Below, in pieces: positions 9,083-18,670 of a DNA stretch of 64,000 bases. Origin of the DNA: Actinospica sp035552695 (GTDB lineage Bacteria; Actinomycetota; Actinomycetes; Streptomycetales; Catenulisporaceae); the NCBI RefSeq assembly GCF_035552695.1, contig NZ_DASZKT010000011.1, positions 1-64,000 on the forward strand, read 5' to 3'. Both the position numbers and the translations under genes were made by a program. How positions within the stretch are numbered: the first letter of the stretch is position 1; each line of letters starts with the position of its first letter. The notes below the pieces were generated by a model. It saw only the letters and a list, made by a program, of their open reading frames with translations, was not told the DNA's origin and did no database searches.

Positions 9083-9631
9083 ATGGAGTTGAAACCGGTG
9101 GATCACCCCACGCAGATCGATTGTGCACGCTCACTATCCGCGCCCCTCGTGCGTCTTCCCGCCCGTCTCCCCGTCCGCATCCTCGTCGCGCTGGCCGCCG
9201 CGCTGGCCGCGCTGCTGCTCCCGGCGCTTCTCGCGCATGCGGACACCACCTCCACCTTCACCCCCGGCGCGGCCTGGGACGACACGTCCGGCAACGCGCT
9301 GCAGATGCACGGCCTCGGCATCATCAAGGTCGGCGGCACTTGGTACGGCTACGGCGAGGACAAGGCGGGGGAGACCTCGTCGAACACCTCGTTCCAGGCC
9401 ATCCCCTGCTACAGCTCGACCGACCTGCAGCACTGGACCTTCCAGGGCGACGCGGTGACGCGCGCCGCGATCGACGCCGTGCAACGCGCCGTCGCCGTCG
9501 TCGGTAACAATGCCCTGACCCGCCGCAATCCGCTGGAGCGGCACCTGCGCGACGTGCTCTGCTCGCGCGTGCACACCCCGAAAGACGACTCGATCCTCGC
9601 GGTTCTCGGTCAGGCCGCGCTGGGCGTATGA
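9083..9631 (+). pseudogene. Chimera: N-terminus of a secreted GH43-like glycosidase fused to an acyl-CoA dehydrogenase C-terminus
   Basis: The first about 127 residues hold a signal peptide (LVALAAALAALLLPALLAHA) and the start of a secreted family 43-like glycosidase (QMHGLGIIKVGGTWYGYGE, CYSSTDLQHWTFQGD). At about base 9463 the reading continues in frame into about 55 residues that match the C-terminal end of acyl-CoA dehydrogenases (NPLERHLRDVLCSRVHTP, then DDSILAVLGQAALG). Neither half can be active: the glycosidase lacks nearly all of its propeller and the dehydrogenase lacks its flavin domain. The junction may be a genuine deletion fusing two genes or a wrong join in assembly. It lies next to another damaged gene. 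Confidence 0.75.
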
Positions 9632-9655
9632 GGCTACTGATTCCGCTGCGGTCTG

Positions 9656-11702
9656 CTACTTCTTCCGGTGGCTGGTCGGGTAGATATCGGACGGAGCGGT
9701 CACAGCACGCTTCCTCCGCTTCATGAACAGACCCCTCCGGCTGCCATCGCCGCGACCGCGGTTCCGGTCGCGCCAGCGACCGCCACCATCGAGCCAGCAC
9801 CGGAGCCGTTCGCACTGCTGCTGTCCGCGGCGGTCACCGCGGCCGCCGATCCGGACGCGGCGGCGGTCCCGGCAGCCGGCGTTCCCGCTTCCGCCGTGAG
9901 GACGACGTCGTGTCCCGAGCCGCCCGCGTAGTCGATGGTGTACTGCCGCCCGCCGACCGTCAGGTGCGCGCCAAGCGGTAGCCCGGCCAACGTGCCCGAG
10001 CTCGCGTCCCCGTCTCATGGATGAGCACGACTTTCCCGTTCGCCGGTACCGTCGGCAGCGACGCCACGGCCAGCGACCCAGCGAGCTGAACCGTGCCGCC
10101 GACCTGGATCGGCGCCGATGTCCCCGGTGAGAGCGACAGCGTGCTCCCGGCCGCCTGAATCAGGGAACCGATATTGAGCGAGCCGCCGGTTCCGATCGCG
10201 AGCGTGCCCTGCTGCAGGTGCCACGTCCCGCTCGGCGTGCTCGCGCGACCGGTCGAGGTCAGCGTGCCGCTGCCGGACATCGTCACCCCGCCCGACGTCC
10301 CCGTGATCGAACCCGCATACGTCGTCGCCCCGGACGTGCCTACGCTCAGCGAGTTGCTTCCCAACGAGATCGAGCTCCCCGCGACGCCGGACAGTTGCTT
10401 CACGCTCTGTCCGGGTTCCGTTATCCACGACCTGATCGTTCGACGCGCCGGTCAGCAGGCTGCTGTCCCCGCCTGACGTACCGGTCCCGAGCAGCAGCGT
10501 CGCACCACGACCGATCGTCGTCGTGCCGTGGTAGTTCATCGGAACCGCGAACGTCACCGCGTTGCCGGTGGTGGCCGCGAGCGAGATCGACGCGTTCGCG
10601 GGAGTGCTGAGCGAGGAGTGGTAGACACCGCCGGAAATCGGGGTGTCGAGCGTGACCGGTCCGTCGTAGTCGAAGGTCAGCGAGCCGTTTCTGTGAATGT
10701 TGATATACGAGTTCGATGGCGTCGCGGGCAGGAAGAACCGCTCCGTCGTCCCGTCGCCCCATTGGACGTTCGCGCCCTCGATATTGATGCCTCGGAAGTT
10801 GGACGTGTGCGCGATGCTCGCCGTGTCCAACGACGTATCGATGTAGTGGTCCACACCGGTCATCTCGATCAAACCGGCCTGCCACGCGTGGAAGTTGATG
10901 TCGCTGCCGTACTGGTCTTCGTAGAAGTTCTCGGGCAGCACGAGCGTGTAATTGCGTGCACTGATGATCGCGGAACCGTCGTTGTGCACAGACGCGGCGG
11001 ACGGCAGCGCGAGACGGAACGCCGCGCTGCCGAAGTTGAACCCGGTGCCGTCCGCGATGGTGCCGGTGAACGGCAGACCGTCGGCCAGATCCAGCGTGCC
11101 CCACGTGTTCCTGGGCTGCGAAATCAGGCCGGAACCGGAGATCGTGCCGAGGTTGTACTCGCGGTTGGCGATGTCCAGGTCGAGCGTGCCGTCGACCTCG
11201 ATGTTGTCGTGGTTCAACGTGACGCCGCTTATCGACGTATACGGATAGTCCCCGATGATCCCGGTCGAGCCATCCGTGCCGTACTGCAGCGTGGCCCCGC
11301 GCTCGACGATGACCGCAGGTTGATCGGGGTTCGTCACGATCGGATACGGCCAGTTCCCGCCGCTTGTCGTCACGTTCTGGTGCTGGTCGGCGCTCGGCAG
11401 CGTGAAGTCGCTGTCCTTCGTCAGCACGAGTGTCCCGGAACCGGCGACCGTAAGCGTGCCCTGGCCGGAGATGACGCCGTTGTACGTCGCCGTTCCGGAC
11501 GGCAGGTTGATGATCGAGGGACCCGAGAGCGTCACGTTCGAGCCCGCGAGCACCGAGGCCGTGATGTTCTCGTCGCCCCGGCCGCCTCGGCGGACTGCGC
11601 GGGCAGCGACACGGCTCCGGAAGCCGCGAGCAGAGCCGCCACCGCGACGCGGAATCCGGAGTGGAAGCTGCTGTGGAATCTGACGTGAAATCTGTGCTGC
11701 AC
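9656..11702 (-). pseudogene. Frameshifted surface beta-helix protein with autotransporter-type repeats
   Basis: Reading leftward from a GTG at 11702, a signal peptide (VAVAALLAASGAVSLPAQS) leads into a roughly 600-residue beta-strand-repeat protein (GVISGQGTLTVAGSGTLVL, SGSGTLTSTG), ending with the common tail GGSGHDVVLTAE, a hydrophobic stretch and a basic tail (MKRRKRA). The coding trace jumps frame four times: near 11576-11579, 10413-10415, 9995-9997 and 9732-9735. Each jump sits in a run of three or four C (G on the coding strand) and is repaired by adding or, at 10413, removing one base. In the intact form it would be a cell-surface adhesin-like protein anchored by the C-terminal membrane segment. 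As written it is a pseudogene, or a real gene with homopolymer sequencing errors. Confidence 0.72.
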
Positions 11703-11879
11703 TTCGGTGTGTCGCCCTCGGATGCGGCTACGGATGGGTATGGAACGAGGTCCCGCATCCTAGCCAGGGCAGGTTTCGAGAACGCTCACATTCCACGAAC
11801 CGGACGTCCGCGCGGCGCTCAGGCGCCTGAGCCGACTGCCTCGGCCGACCGCCTCAACCGATTGCCTCGGCCGACTGCC

Positions 11880-12485
11880 TCAGCCGATCGCGGCGGCGAG
11901 CGTCAGCATCTCGAAGTAGAAGTCCTCGAACTGCGCCAGGGCCCTGGTCAGCTCGGCCTCCGGCACCGTCTCGTGGTCCGTTCGGGCACTGATGCGCAGC
12001 GCCTCCCGGTAGCCCAGCGCGGACCGGAACGTCCAGGCCTCGGGCAACTCGGTGGGCCGCGCGGTGTCGGCGGGCAGCAGGCCGCGGTTGAGCAGCAGGT
12101 TCGCCGTCAGATGCGTGGCCAGCAGCAGCGCGGACGGCGCGTTCACGGCGAACTCGCCCTGCACGTTCTGCCAACTCGCCGCGTAATAGTCCTGATCCTC
12201 CAGGCTCAACGCCTTCGGCGAGAGCGTCGCCACGTCGCCCGTCGACTCGGCGGATGCGGACGCGGTGGCAGCGGTGGCCGCGAGGCCGTCGTGCGAGGGC
12301 CCGCGCAGCGCCGCCAGGTCGAGCTCCGTGCCCTCGACCAGCGAGGCGAACTCTCGGGCGAAGCGGTGCGCGGCCGCCCGCCGGACGAACCGCGGGGCGA
12401 CCACGCGCCGGGCACCCCAGCCGATACCGACCCCGGCGAGCACGGCGGCCGCGGCGATGACGATGACAGCGACGGGAGAGGACAT
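11880..12485 (-). CDS. Membrane-anchored protein of unknown function
   Basis: A 201-residue protein with one N-terminal membrane segment (VIVIAAAAVLAGVGIGWGA) followed by a basic stretch and a largely helical soluble region rich in Ala and Leu (FAREFASLVEGTELDLAAL, ATHLTANLLLNRGL). I do not recognise a named domain. The ATG at 12485 is the most sensible start because it puts the membrane segment at the terminus. It is divergent from an LLM-class oxidoreductase. Codon bias is typical of the genome, so it is probably a real gene. Confidence 0.7.
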   Translation of the reverse strand: MSSPVAVIVIAAAAVLAGVGIGWGARRVVAPRFVRRAAAHRFAREFASLVEGTELDLAALRGPSHDGLAATAATASASAESTGDVATLSPKALSLEDQDYYAASWQNVQGEFAVNAPSALLLATHLTANLLLNRGLLPADTARPTELPEAWTFRSALGYREALRISARTDHETVPEAELTRALAQFEDFYFEMLTLAAAIG

Positions 12486-12612
12486 GCATTTCGCGTACCC
12501 GCTCTCCGCTGATCCATCCGCGCGCGTTCCCCCGCGCCGGCTGACGGACCGTCGGATAGGCTCGCTACCAGCGGGAAGCCGTACCGCAAAACCACCCCCT
12601 GGAGGGACTCTC

Positions 12613-13488
12613 GTGGAACTCGGCCTGCACGTACCCAACTTCACCTGGCCCGACGGCCCGCGGCGGATCGCGCGGGATCTGACCAGGATCGCCGTGGCCG
12701 CGGAGGACGTGGGCATGACGAAGATCAGCGTCATGGACCACGTCTGGCAGATCGGCCACATCGGTCCGCCCGAGAACGACATGCTCGAGGCCTACACCGC
12801 ACTCGGCTACCTGGCCGCGCGCACCACGAAGATCGAGCTGCTCGCGTGGGTCACCGCCGTCGTCTACCGCGAGCCCGGCCTGCTCGCCAAGGCCGTCACC
12901 ACCCTCGACGTGCTCTCCGAGGGACGCGCCTGGCTCGGCATCGGCGCCGCGTGGAACGAGCCGGAGGCGCGCGGCCTCGGCCTGCCGTTCCCCAGCACGA
13001 AGGAGCGCTTCGAGCGGCTCGAGGAGGCGCTGCAGATCTGCCTGCAGATGTGGAGCGAGTCCGACGCGCCGTATCAGGGCACGCACTACCAGCTCGAGCG
13101 CACGCTCAACTCCCCGCAGCCGATCTCCCGTCCGCACCCGCCGATCCTGATCGGCGGCGGCGGTGAGAAGAAGACGCTGCGGATGGTCGCCCAGTACGCC
13201 CAGGCCTGCAACCTCTTCGCCGCCGCGCCGGACCTCGAGCACAAGCTGGAAGTCCTGCGCGGGCACTGCGCCGACGTCGGCCGCGACTACGACGAGATCG
13301 AGAAGACGGTGATGGGCTCGCTCGACCCCGGCAAGGACGGCGAGAAGGTCGAGGAGCTGCTTGAGCAGCTGCGCGGACTCGCGGCGCTCGGGGTGACCCA
13401 TTTCCACGGCCAGGTCCCCGACGTCCAGACGATCCGGCCGCTGGAGATCCTCGGCGAGCAGGTCATCCCCGAGGCGCTCAAGTTCTGA
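12613..13488 (+). CDS. LLM-class F420-dependent oxidoreductase
   Basis: A 291-residue luciferase-like monooxygenase-fold protein, most similar in layout to actinobacterial F420-dependent reductases. Signature pieces are ELGLHVPNFTWP at the start, VMDHVWQI, the barrel core GRAWLGIGAAWNEPEARGLG and PPILIGGGGEKKTLRMVAQY. The GTG at 12613 follows GGAGGGACTC, which fixes the start. Substrate is unknown; this class covers many redox steps in secondary metabolism and degradation. The gene stands alone, with a DGPF-family gene about 105 bases downstream under its own probable promoter. Confidence 0.9.
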   Translation: MELGLHVPNFTWPDGPRRIARDLTRIAVAAEDVGMTKISVMDHVWQIGHIGPPENDMLEAYTALGYLAARTTKIELLAWVTAVVYREPGLLAKAVTTLDVLSEGRAWLGIGAAWNEPEARGLGLPFPSTKERFERLEEALQICLQMWSESDAPYQGTHYQLERTLNSPQPISRPHPPILIGGGGEKKTLRMVAQYAQACNLFAAAPDLEHKLEVLRGHCADVGRDYDEIEKTVMGSLDPGKDGEKVEELLEQLRGLAALGVTHFHGQVPDVQTIRPLEILGEQVIPEALKF

Positions 13489-13507
13489 AAAGTTCTTCGG
13501 GCCGTCG

Positions 13508-13534
13508 TGTCGAAACGGTCGGGCACCGTTCGAC
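13508..13534 (+). promoter_or_regulatory. Probable ECF42-type promoter for the DGPF gene
   Basis: TGTCGA at 13508-13513 and CGAC at 13531-13534 are separated by 17 bases, upstream of the DGPF-family gene. The reported target motif of ECF42 sigma factors is TGTCGA in the -35 region and CGA(C/T) in the -10 region. The gene for an ECF42-type sigma factor follows the DGPF gene, so the three parts fit one autoregulated or sigma-controlled unit. Confidence 0.6.
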
Positions 13535-13594
13535 GCCTGGGTGCGGGACGGGAGAGACCGCCCCGCACCGAAGCCGAATGGAAGGAACACACCC

Positions 13595-13951
13595 ATGCGT
13601 TACATGCTGCTGATCAGGCCGGACATGAACCGCGCGCCGGAGGGCGGCCCGAGCGAGGAGATGATGACCGAGATGGGCAAGCTCATCTCGGAGATGACCC
13701 GCGCGGGCGTGCTGCTCGACACCGCGGGCCTCGGCCCGGCCGAGGAGTCGACCGTGCTGCAACTGTCGGGCGGCAAGGTGACGACGGTCGACGGCCCGTA
13801 CACCGAGGCCCGGGAGTTCATCGGCGGCTTCGCGCTGGTGCAGGTCGGCACGCAGGAGGAGGCCGCCGAGTGGGCGAACCGGTTCCTGCTGGTGCACGGC
13901 GACGCCTGGGAGGTCGTGGTGGAGGTGCGCTCGGTCTTCGAGGCCTCCTGA
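13595..13951 (+). CDS. DGPF-domain (YCII-related) protein
   Basis: A 118-residue single-domain protein of the YCII/DGPF family. It begins RYMLLIRPDM and contains the signature VDGPYTEAREFIGGFALVQ that names the family. DGPF proteins are almost always encoded beside ECF42 sigma factors, as here, and are thought to work with them; the biochemical role is unknown. The ATG at 13595 follows GGAAGGA. A promoter matching the ECF42 motif lies about 60 bases upstream. Confidence 0.9.
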   Translation: MRYMLLIRPDMNRAPEGGPSEEMMTEMGKLISEMTRAGVLLDTAGLGPAEESTVLQLSGGKVTTVDGPYTEAREFIGGFALVQVGTQEEAAEWANRFLLVHGDAWEVVVEVRSVFEAS

Positions 13952-14021
13952 GGCTCCAGGCTGGGGCGGGGTGCGGGACGTCCGCTTTGCGCGGGCGCCC
14001 CAGCCCTGCTGAGATGGCTGC

Positions 14022-15533
14022 GTGGACGAACGCGCCGCTGCCTCGACCGACTCAACGGACTCAACGGACTCGACCGATTCGGCTGGCCCGACCGATTCGG
14101 CTGTCTCGACCGCCTCGACGGACTCGACGGATTCGGCTGGCCCGATCGCCTCGCCTGGTCCGACGGATTCGGCTGGCCCGGCCGCCTCGGCTGGCCCGGT
14201 CGCCTCGCCTGGCCTGACCGATTCGCCTGGCCCGATCGCCTCGACCGATTCAGCCGGCTCGGCAGTCTCGGCCGTGTGGCGGATCGAGGCTCCGCGCCTG
14301 GTCGCCGGGCTGACGCGGCTCGTTGGCGGCGACCTCGGGCTCGCCGAGGACCTCGCGCAGGACGCCCTCGTCGCCGCATTGGAGCAGTGGCCGGTTGACG
14401 GCGTGCCGCGCAATCCCGGCGCCTGGCTGATGACCGTCGCCAAGCGGCGCGCCGTGGACCTGATCCGCCGCGACCAGAACTATGCCCGCAAGCTGGAGCT
14501 GCTCGGACGCGATCTGGAGACCGGGGCGGCGTCCAGCGAGCCGGGACCAGAATCAGCCCTCGACGAGCCAGACATCGAGGACGACCTGCTCCGGCTCGTC
14601 TTCACCGCCTGCCACCCGGTGCTCGCCGCCCCGGCGCGCGTGGCCCTGACCCTCAAGCTGCTCGGCGGCCTCACGACGTCCGAGATCGCCCGCGCGTACC
14701 TCGTCCCCGAGGCCACGATCGCGCAGCGCATCGTCCGCGCGAAGCGCACCCTGGCCGAGAAGAAGGTCCCGTTCGAGGTGCCGGAGGGCAAGGAACTCGC
14801 CGAGCGCCTGGCGTCAGTCCTTGAAGTCACCTACTTGATCTTTAACGAGGGTTACGCGGCGACGGCCGGCGACGAGTGGACCCGCCCGGCCTTGTGCGAC
14901 GACGCGGTCCGACTCGCCCGCGTGCTCAGTGCCCTGATGCCCAAGGAGCCGGAGGTGCACGGCCTCGCGGCGCTGCTGGAACTGCAGTCGTCGCGTCTGA
15001 CCTCGCGCACCGCGTCCGACGGCGGCCTCGTGCTGCTGAGCGATCAGGACCGCGGCCGCTGGAACCAGATGTTCATCCGCCGAGGCTTCGCCGCGCTCGC
15101 GATCGCGGAGAACCTCTCCGTGGCCGTCGGCCGTCCGCCCGGGCCGTACACCCTGCAGGCCGCGATCGCCGCCAGCCATGCTCGGGCCCTGACGCCTGAG
15201 GAGACGGACTGGCCGACCATCGCGCGCCTCTACGCTGCGCTCGCGACCCAGGTCCCCACGCCCGTCGTCGCCCTCAACCGCGCCGTCGCCGTCGCGATGG
15301 CCGATGGACCGGCGGCGGGCCTCGCCCTGGTCGACGACCTCGTCGCCGCGGACGCGCTCCCGAACTACCACCTGCTCCCCGCGGTACGCGCCGACCTGCT
15401 CACGCGCATCGGCCGGCACGCCGAGGCGCGCACCGAATTCGCCCGCGCCGCCGATCTCGCCGGCAACGCCGCCGAACGCACCCTGCTCCAGCAGCGTGCC
15501 GCGGAGGCCGAGCGGTCGGCGTCGGGCGACTGA
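14022..15533 (+). CDS. ECF42-family sigma factor with a repetitive N-terminal extension
   Basis: RNA polymerase sigma factor of the ECF42 type, paired with the DGPF gene 71 bases upstream. The core begins around residue 85 (VWRIEAPRLVAGLTRLV) with region 2 GLAEDLAQDALVAALEQWP, region 4 LTTSEIARAYLVPEATIAQ, and the long C-terminal extension typical of ECF42 (PYTLQAAIAASHARALTPEE, ALNRAVAVAMADGPAAGL), which is TPR-like and replaces an anti-sigma factor. Residues 1-84 are a low-complexity tract of Thr-Asp-Ser/Ala-Gly-Pro units unlike other members. A GTG at 14274, just at the start of homology, is in frame, so the repeat could instead be a 5' leader. Neither start has a strong ribosome site. Confidence 0.87.
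   Translation: MDERAAASTDSTDSTDSTDSAGPTDSAVSTASTDSTDSAGPIASPGPTDSAGPAASAGPVASPGLTDSPGPIASTDSAGSAVSAVWRIEAPRLVAGLTRLVGGDLGLAEDLAQDALVAALEQWPVDGVPRNPGAWLMTVAKRRAVDLIRRDQNYARKLELLGRDLETGAASSEPGPESALDEPDIEDDLLRLVFTACHPVLAAPARVALTLKLLGGLTTSEIARAYLVPEATIAQRIVRAKRTLAEKKVPFEVPEGKELAERLASVLEVTYLIFNEGYAATAGDEWTRPALCDDAVRLARVLSALMPKEPEVHGLAALLELQSSRLTSRTASDGGLVLLSDQDRGRWNQMFIRRGFAALAIAENLSVAVGRPPGPYTLQAAIAASHARALTPEETDWPTIARLYAALATQVPTPVVALNRAVAVAMADGPAAGLALVDDLVAADALPNYHLLPAVRADLLTRIGRHAEARTEFARAADLAGNAAERTLLQQRAAEAERSASGD
14037..14270 (+). repeat. Degenerate short tandem repeat at the 5' end of the sigma gene
   Basis: About 230 bases built from variants of short units such as GACTCGACGGATTCGGCTGG and CCCGATCGCCTCG. 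In the sigma frame it encodes Thr-Asp-Ser and Ala-Gly-Pro runs. A shorter stretch of related units (GCCTCGGCCGACTGCCTC) lies in the intergenic bases 11820-11890, so this type of repeat occurs at least twice in the window. Confidence 0.8.
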
Positions 15534-15619
15534 GGATGAGCGGGATGAGTGGACGTTCACATTTGAGCGCCCATAGCGAATAGATGAGCGTTCGAAGCCC
15601 TGTTGGTCTTGTAGCCGGG

Positions 15620-16156
15620 CTACGCTGCCGCTTTCGAGCTCGCACCTGTTTTCGCGCTCGCGCTCGCACCCGCACTCGACAGCCGCTCCACGGCCGTGTC
15701 CAGCGACTCGGTCAGAGCCTTGATGCGCTCGCGCAGTTCGACCATCTCCGCGATGCTCATTCCGGTCGACTCCGCAGTGCGATCGGGGACGACGCAGACG
15801 CGCTCACGCAGGCCGACGCCCTCCTGTGTCGCCCGCACCATCACCGAGCGCTCGTCGGCCTCGTCCCGGCGACGCTCCACCCACCCGGCCGCCTCCATCC
15901 GCTTGAGCAGCGGGGAGAGGGTGCCCGAGTCCAGGCGTAGCCGCCGGCCGAGCTCCTTGACGCTGAGTTCGCCGTGCTCCCAGAGCACGAGCAGCACCAG
16001 ATACTGCGGGTAGGTCAGGCCGGCCTCGCGCAGGGTCACGCGGTAGACGCTGTCGAAGGCGCGGGAGGCAGCGTGCACCGCGAAGCACAGTTGCGCGTCG
16101 AGGCGCATCGCCTGTTCGAGGGCGAGTTCGGCGGGAGAGGTATGCGCGGTGTTCAC
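15620..16156 (-). CDS. ohrR: OhrR-type MarR-family peroxide-sensing repressor
   Basis: A 178-residue MarR-family regulator divergent from ohr. The reactive cysteine expected for OhrR is present at residue 24 in RLDAQLCFAVHAASRAF, and the winged helix is seen in ELSVKELGRRLRLDSGTLSPLLKRME. OhrR represses ohr until organic hydroperoxides oxidise the Cys. The start is taken as the GTG at 16156 beside AGAGGG; an ATG at residue 17 is a fallback. The C-terminal 30 residues are Ala/Ser-rich. The shared 114-base spacer contains an OhrR-like inverted repeat. Confidence 0.9.
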   Translation of the reverse strand: MNTAHTSPAELALEQAMRLDAQLCFAVHAASRAFDSVYRVTLREAGLTYPQYLVLLVLWEHGELSVKELGRRLRLDSGTLSPLLKRMEAAGWVERRRDEADERSVMVRATQEGVGLRERVCVVPDRTAESTGMSIAEMVELRERIKALTESLDTAVERLSSAGASASAKTGASSKAAA

Positions 16157-16191
16157 CCCTCTAGGATACCTCAGTCGCGCACAGTTCAGTT

Positions 16192-16212
16192 GCGCACAAC
16201 TAAATTGTGTGC
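16192..16212. promoter_or_regulatory. OhrR-type operator
   Basis: GCGCACAA at 16192-16199 and TTGTGTGC at 16205-16212 form an inverted repeat with one mismatch and a five-base centre; the inner part reads ACAACTAAATTGT, close to the known OhrR box type. It lies between divergent ohrR and ohr, with a related half repeat just to its left (CGCACAGTTCAGTTGCGCAC). Confidence 0.7.
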
Positions 16213-16270
16213 CACGATGTTTCTCGAAGGCGGCGGACAAGTCGCACCGGAACTTGTGGAAGGAACGAAC

Positions 16271-16681
<411 letters not shown>

Positions 16682-16718
16682 GTCCGGCAGGGCCGGGTTC
16701 CATCGCGCCGCGCGTAGA

Positions 16719-16737
16719 TTAGGTTAGGCAAACCTAA
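16719..16737 (+). promoter_or_regulatory. Iron box (DmdR/IdeR type) upstream of efe genes
   Basis: TTAGGTTAGGCAAACCTAA matches the 19-base palindromic iron box bound by DmdR/IdeR repressors in actinobacteria. It sits about 33 bases upstream of the efeU start codon, so iron would repress the operon. The intact box contrasts with the damaged genes that follow. Confidence 0.88.
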
Positions 16738-16769
16738 CTGATCTGACGACGGACGGAGCGTGCGGCCCG

Positions 16770-18502
16770 ATGCTGCCTACCTTTGTGATCGGCCTGCGCG
16801 AGGGCCTAGAGGCCGCGCTGATCGTCGGGATAATCGCGGCCTTCCTCAGACAGCAGGGGCGGCGGGACCTGCTGCGCTGGGTCTTCGTCGGAGTCGGCGC
16901 GGCCATGCTGCTCTGCGTTGCGGTCGGCGCGACGCTCGAGGCAGTCTCCTCGAATCTGCCGCAGCGTCAGCAGGAGAGCCTCGAGACCGTCGTCGGCGTG
17001 CTAGCCGTCGGCATGGTCACGTACATGGTCGTGTGGATGCGCCCGGCGGGTGCGATCACGTTCAAGATCAGCAACAAGGACGCGACAGCGGTCAGCGAGG
17101 TCGAACTGCAGAGCGGTCAGCGGATCGTCGGTGAGAAGGAGAACCTGCCGCCAGGCTTCTCCGGCACCTTCTCGGTCAACGCGGACGCGGGCAAGTACAC
17201 GCTCTCCTGCCCCGGCGCGGCGCAGGAGTACACCACGCTCACCGTCACCGGCTCGTCCGCGAGTACGGGCTCGACCAGCGTGGACACCCTGCTCGCCGAG
17301 GATACGAAGCAGTACGCCTCCTACGTGACGACGCAGATCGGCTACCTCGTGCAGACCTCAGTGGCGCTGCAGACCGCGTTGCGGGGCAACGATCTGACGG
17401 CAGCTCAGCAGGCCTACAGGAAGGCGCGGCCGTACTACGAGAAGATCGGGCCGGTCGCCGAGTCCTTCACCGTCGGCAGTGACAACCTCGACAGCGACAT
17501 CGACGCCCGCATCGACGATGTCCCGGCCAGCCAGTGGGAGGGCTTCCACCGGATCGAGAAGGGCCTGTTCCAGGAGAAGAGTCTCAGTGGCCTGTCCTCC
17601 TACGGCTCGGGCCTGCTCGCCAACGTCGAGAAGCTGCAGACGCTCACCGATGGCCTGACGTACAAGCCGTTCGGGCTCGCGAACAAGCGTCCAGCCGCGC
17701 TCGCGCCGTTGCCGACGTTGCCCGGCGACGGGTCGTTGCAGGCTGCGCGCAGCGGCGGTGACCTGTGTGTGCAGGCGTGCGCCGACGATCCGACCGTCGC
17801 CTTCCACGCGATCCGCAACTTCGCCTGGCTGGCCCGGGTACGGCCGTGATCCGCTGGTCGCAGCTCGGGTTCGGCCGCACGTCGTCCACCTCGACGTCCC
17901 AGCAGACCGAGCGGAACCTGATGGGCTTCAAGGACGGCACGCGCAACATCAAGGCCGAGTCCGCCGACGACTTCGACGACTTCGTGTGGGTGGGCGGCGA
18001 GACCGACCAGGCCTGGATGAAGGGCGGAAGCTACCTCGTCGCCCGTCGGATCAGGATGCTGATCGAGTCCTGGGACACCGACTACCTGGCCGACCAGGAG
18101 AACGTCTTCGGCCGGTACAAGACCAGCGGTGCGCCGCTCAGCGGCAAGCAGGAGTTCGACACCCCGGACGTCAGGGCCAAGGCGTTCGACGGCACGCCGG
18201 TCATCCCGCTCAACGCGCAGATCCGGCTGGCCGGCCCGGAGACCAACAGCGGGCAGAAGATCCTGCGTCGCGGTTACTCGTACACCGACGGCATCGACCT
18301 GGACACCGGGCTGCTGGACGCGGGGCTGTTCTTCATCGCGTACCAGAAGGATCCGCGCCGCCAGTTCGTGCCGATCCAGACCCGGCTCGGCCAGCGGGAC
18401 AATCTCAACGAGTACATCCGGCATACCGGCAGCGCGCTGTTCGCGGTGCCGCCCGGCCTGGCCGCGGCGGGGGACTGGTGGGGAAAGTCGCCGTTCGGCT
18501 GA
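16770..18502 (+). pseudogene. Collapsed efeUOB iron-uptake locus (EfeU-EfeO-EfeB fusion with frameshift)
   Basis: One frame holds pieces of three proteins of the ferrous/heme iron system. Residues 1-91 are the start of permease EfeU (GLREGLEAALIVGI with one REXXE motif), then at about base 17043 EfeO begins in frame (AITFKISNKDATAVSEVEL, later GFHRIEKGLF of the M75 domain), then at about 17663 the DyP peroxidase EfeB (FGLANKRPAALAPLPTLPG, GGDLCVQACADDP). After GGG at 17836-17838 the frame shifts; adding one G restores the rest of EfeB (RWSQLGFGRTSSTS, NLMGFKDGTRN) to 18502. EfeU lacks most of its membrane helices, EfeO its N-terminus and end, EfeB its Tat signal. In EfeB the expected heme-ligand His in the AHIRLA motif is Gln (codon 18218-18220). 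Confidence 0.82.
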
Positions 18503-18513
18503 GTTCCGCCGCA

Positions 18514-18540
18514 GATGAGAACTCAGTCAGGGTTCTCATC
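18514..18540. terminator. Inverted repeat after the efe region
   Basis: GATGAGAAC at 18514-18522 and GTTCTCATC at 18532-18540 form a perfect nine-base stem with a nine-base loop. It begins 11 bases after the efeB stop, which suits a terminator, but there is no T run, so an operator for the following phosphatase gene is an alternative. Confidence 0.5.
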
Positions 18541-18670
18541 CGACACGCGCAGCTTGTTGTCCAGCCGCATAAGGCGCGCTCGTCAGGCTCCGGTCATCCG
18601 ATGTTCGTCTGGCTCCGCAGAATGAGGAGGCGTCGCACTTTCCTACTCTCCGGTAAGGAAACGCATACCC

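Noticed and set aside
14037..14270. CRISPR or minisatellite array in the sigma gene
   Set aside because: Units are short, degenerate and continuous without spacers, and lie in frame within the sigma gene.
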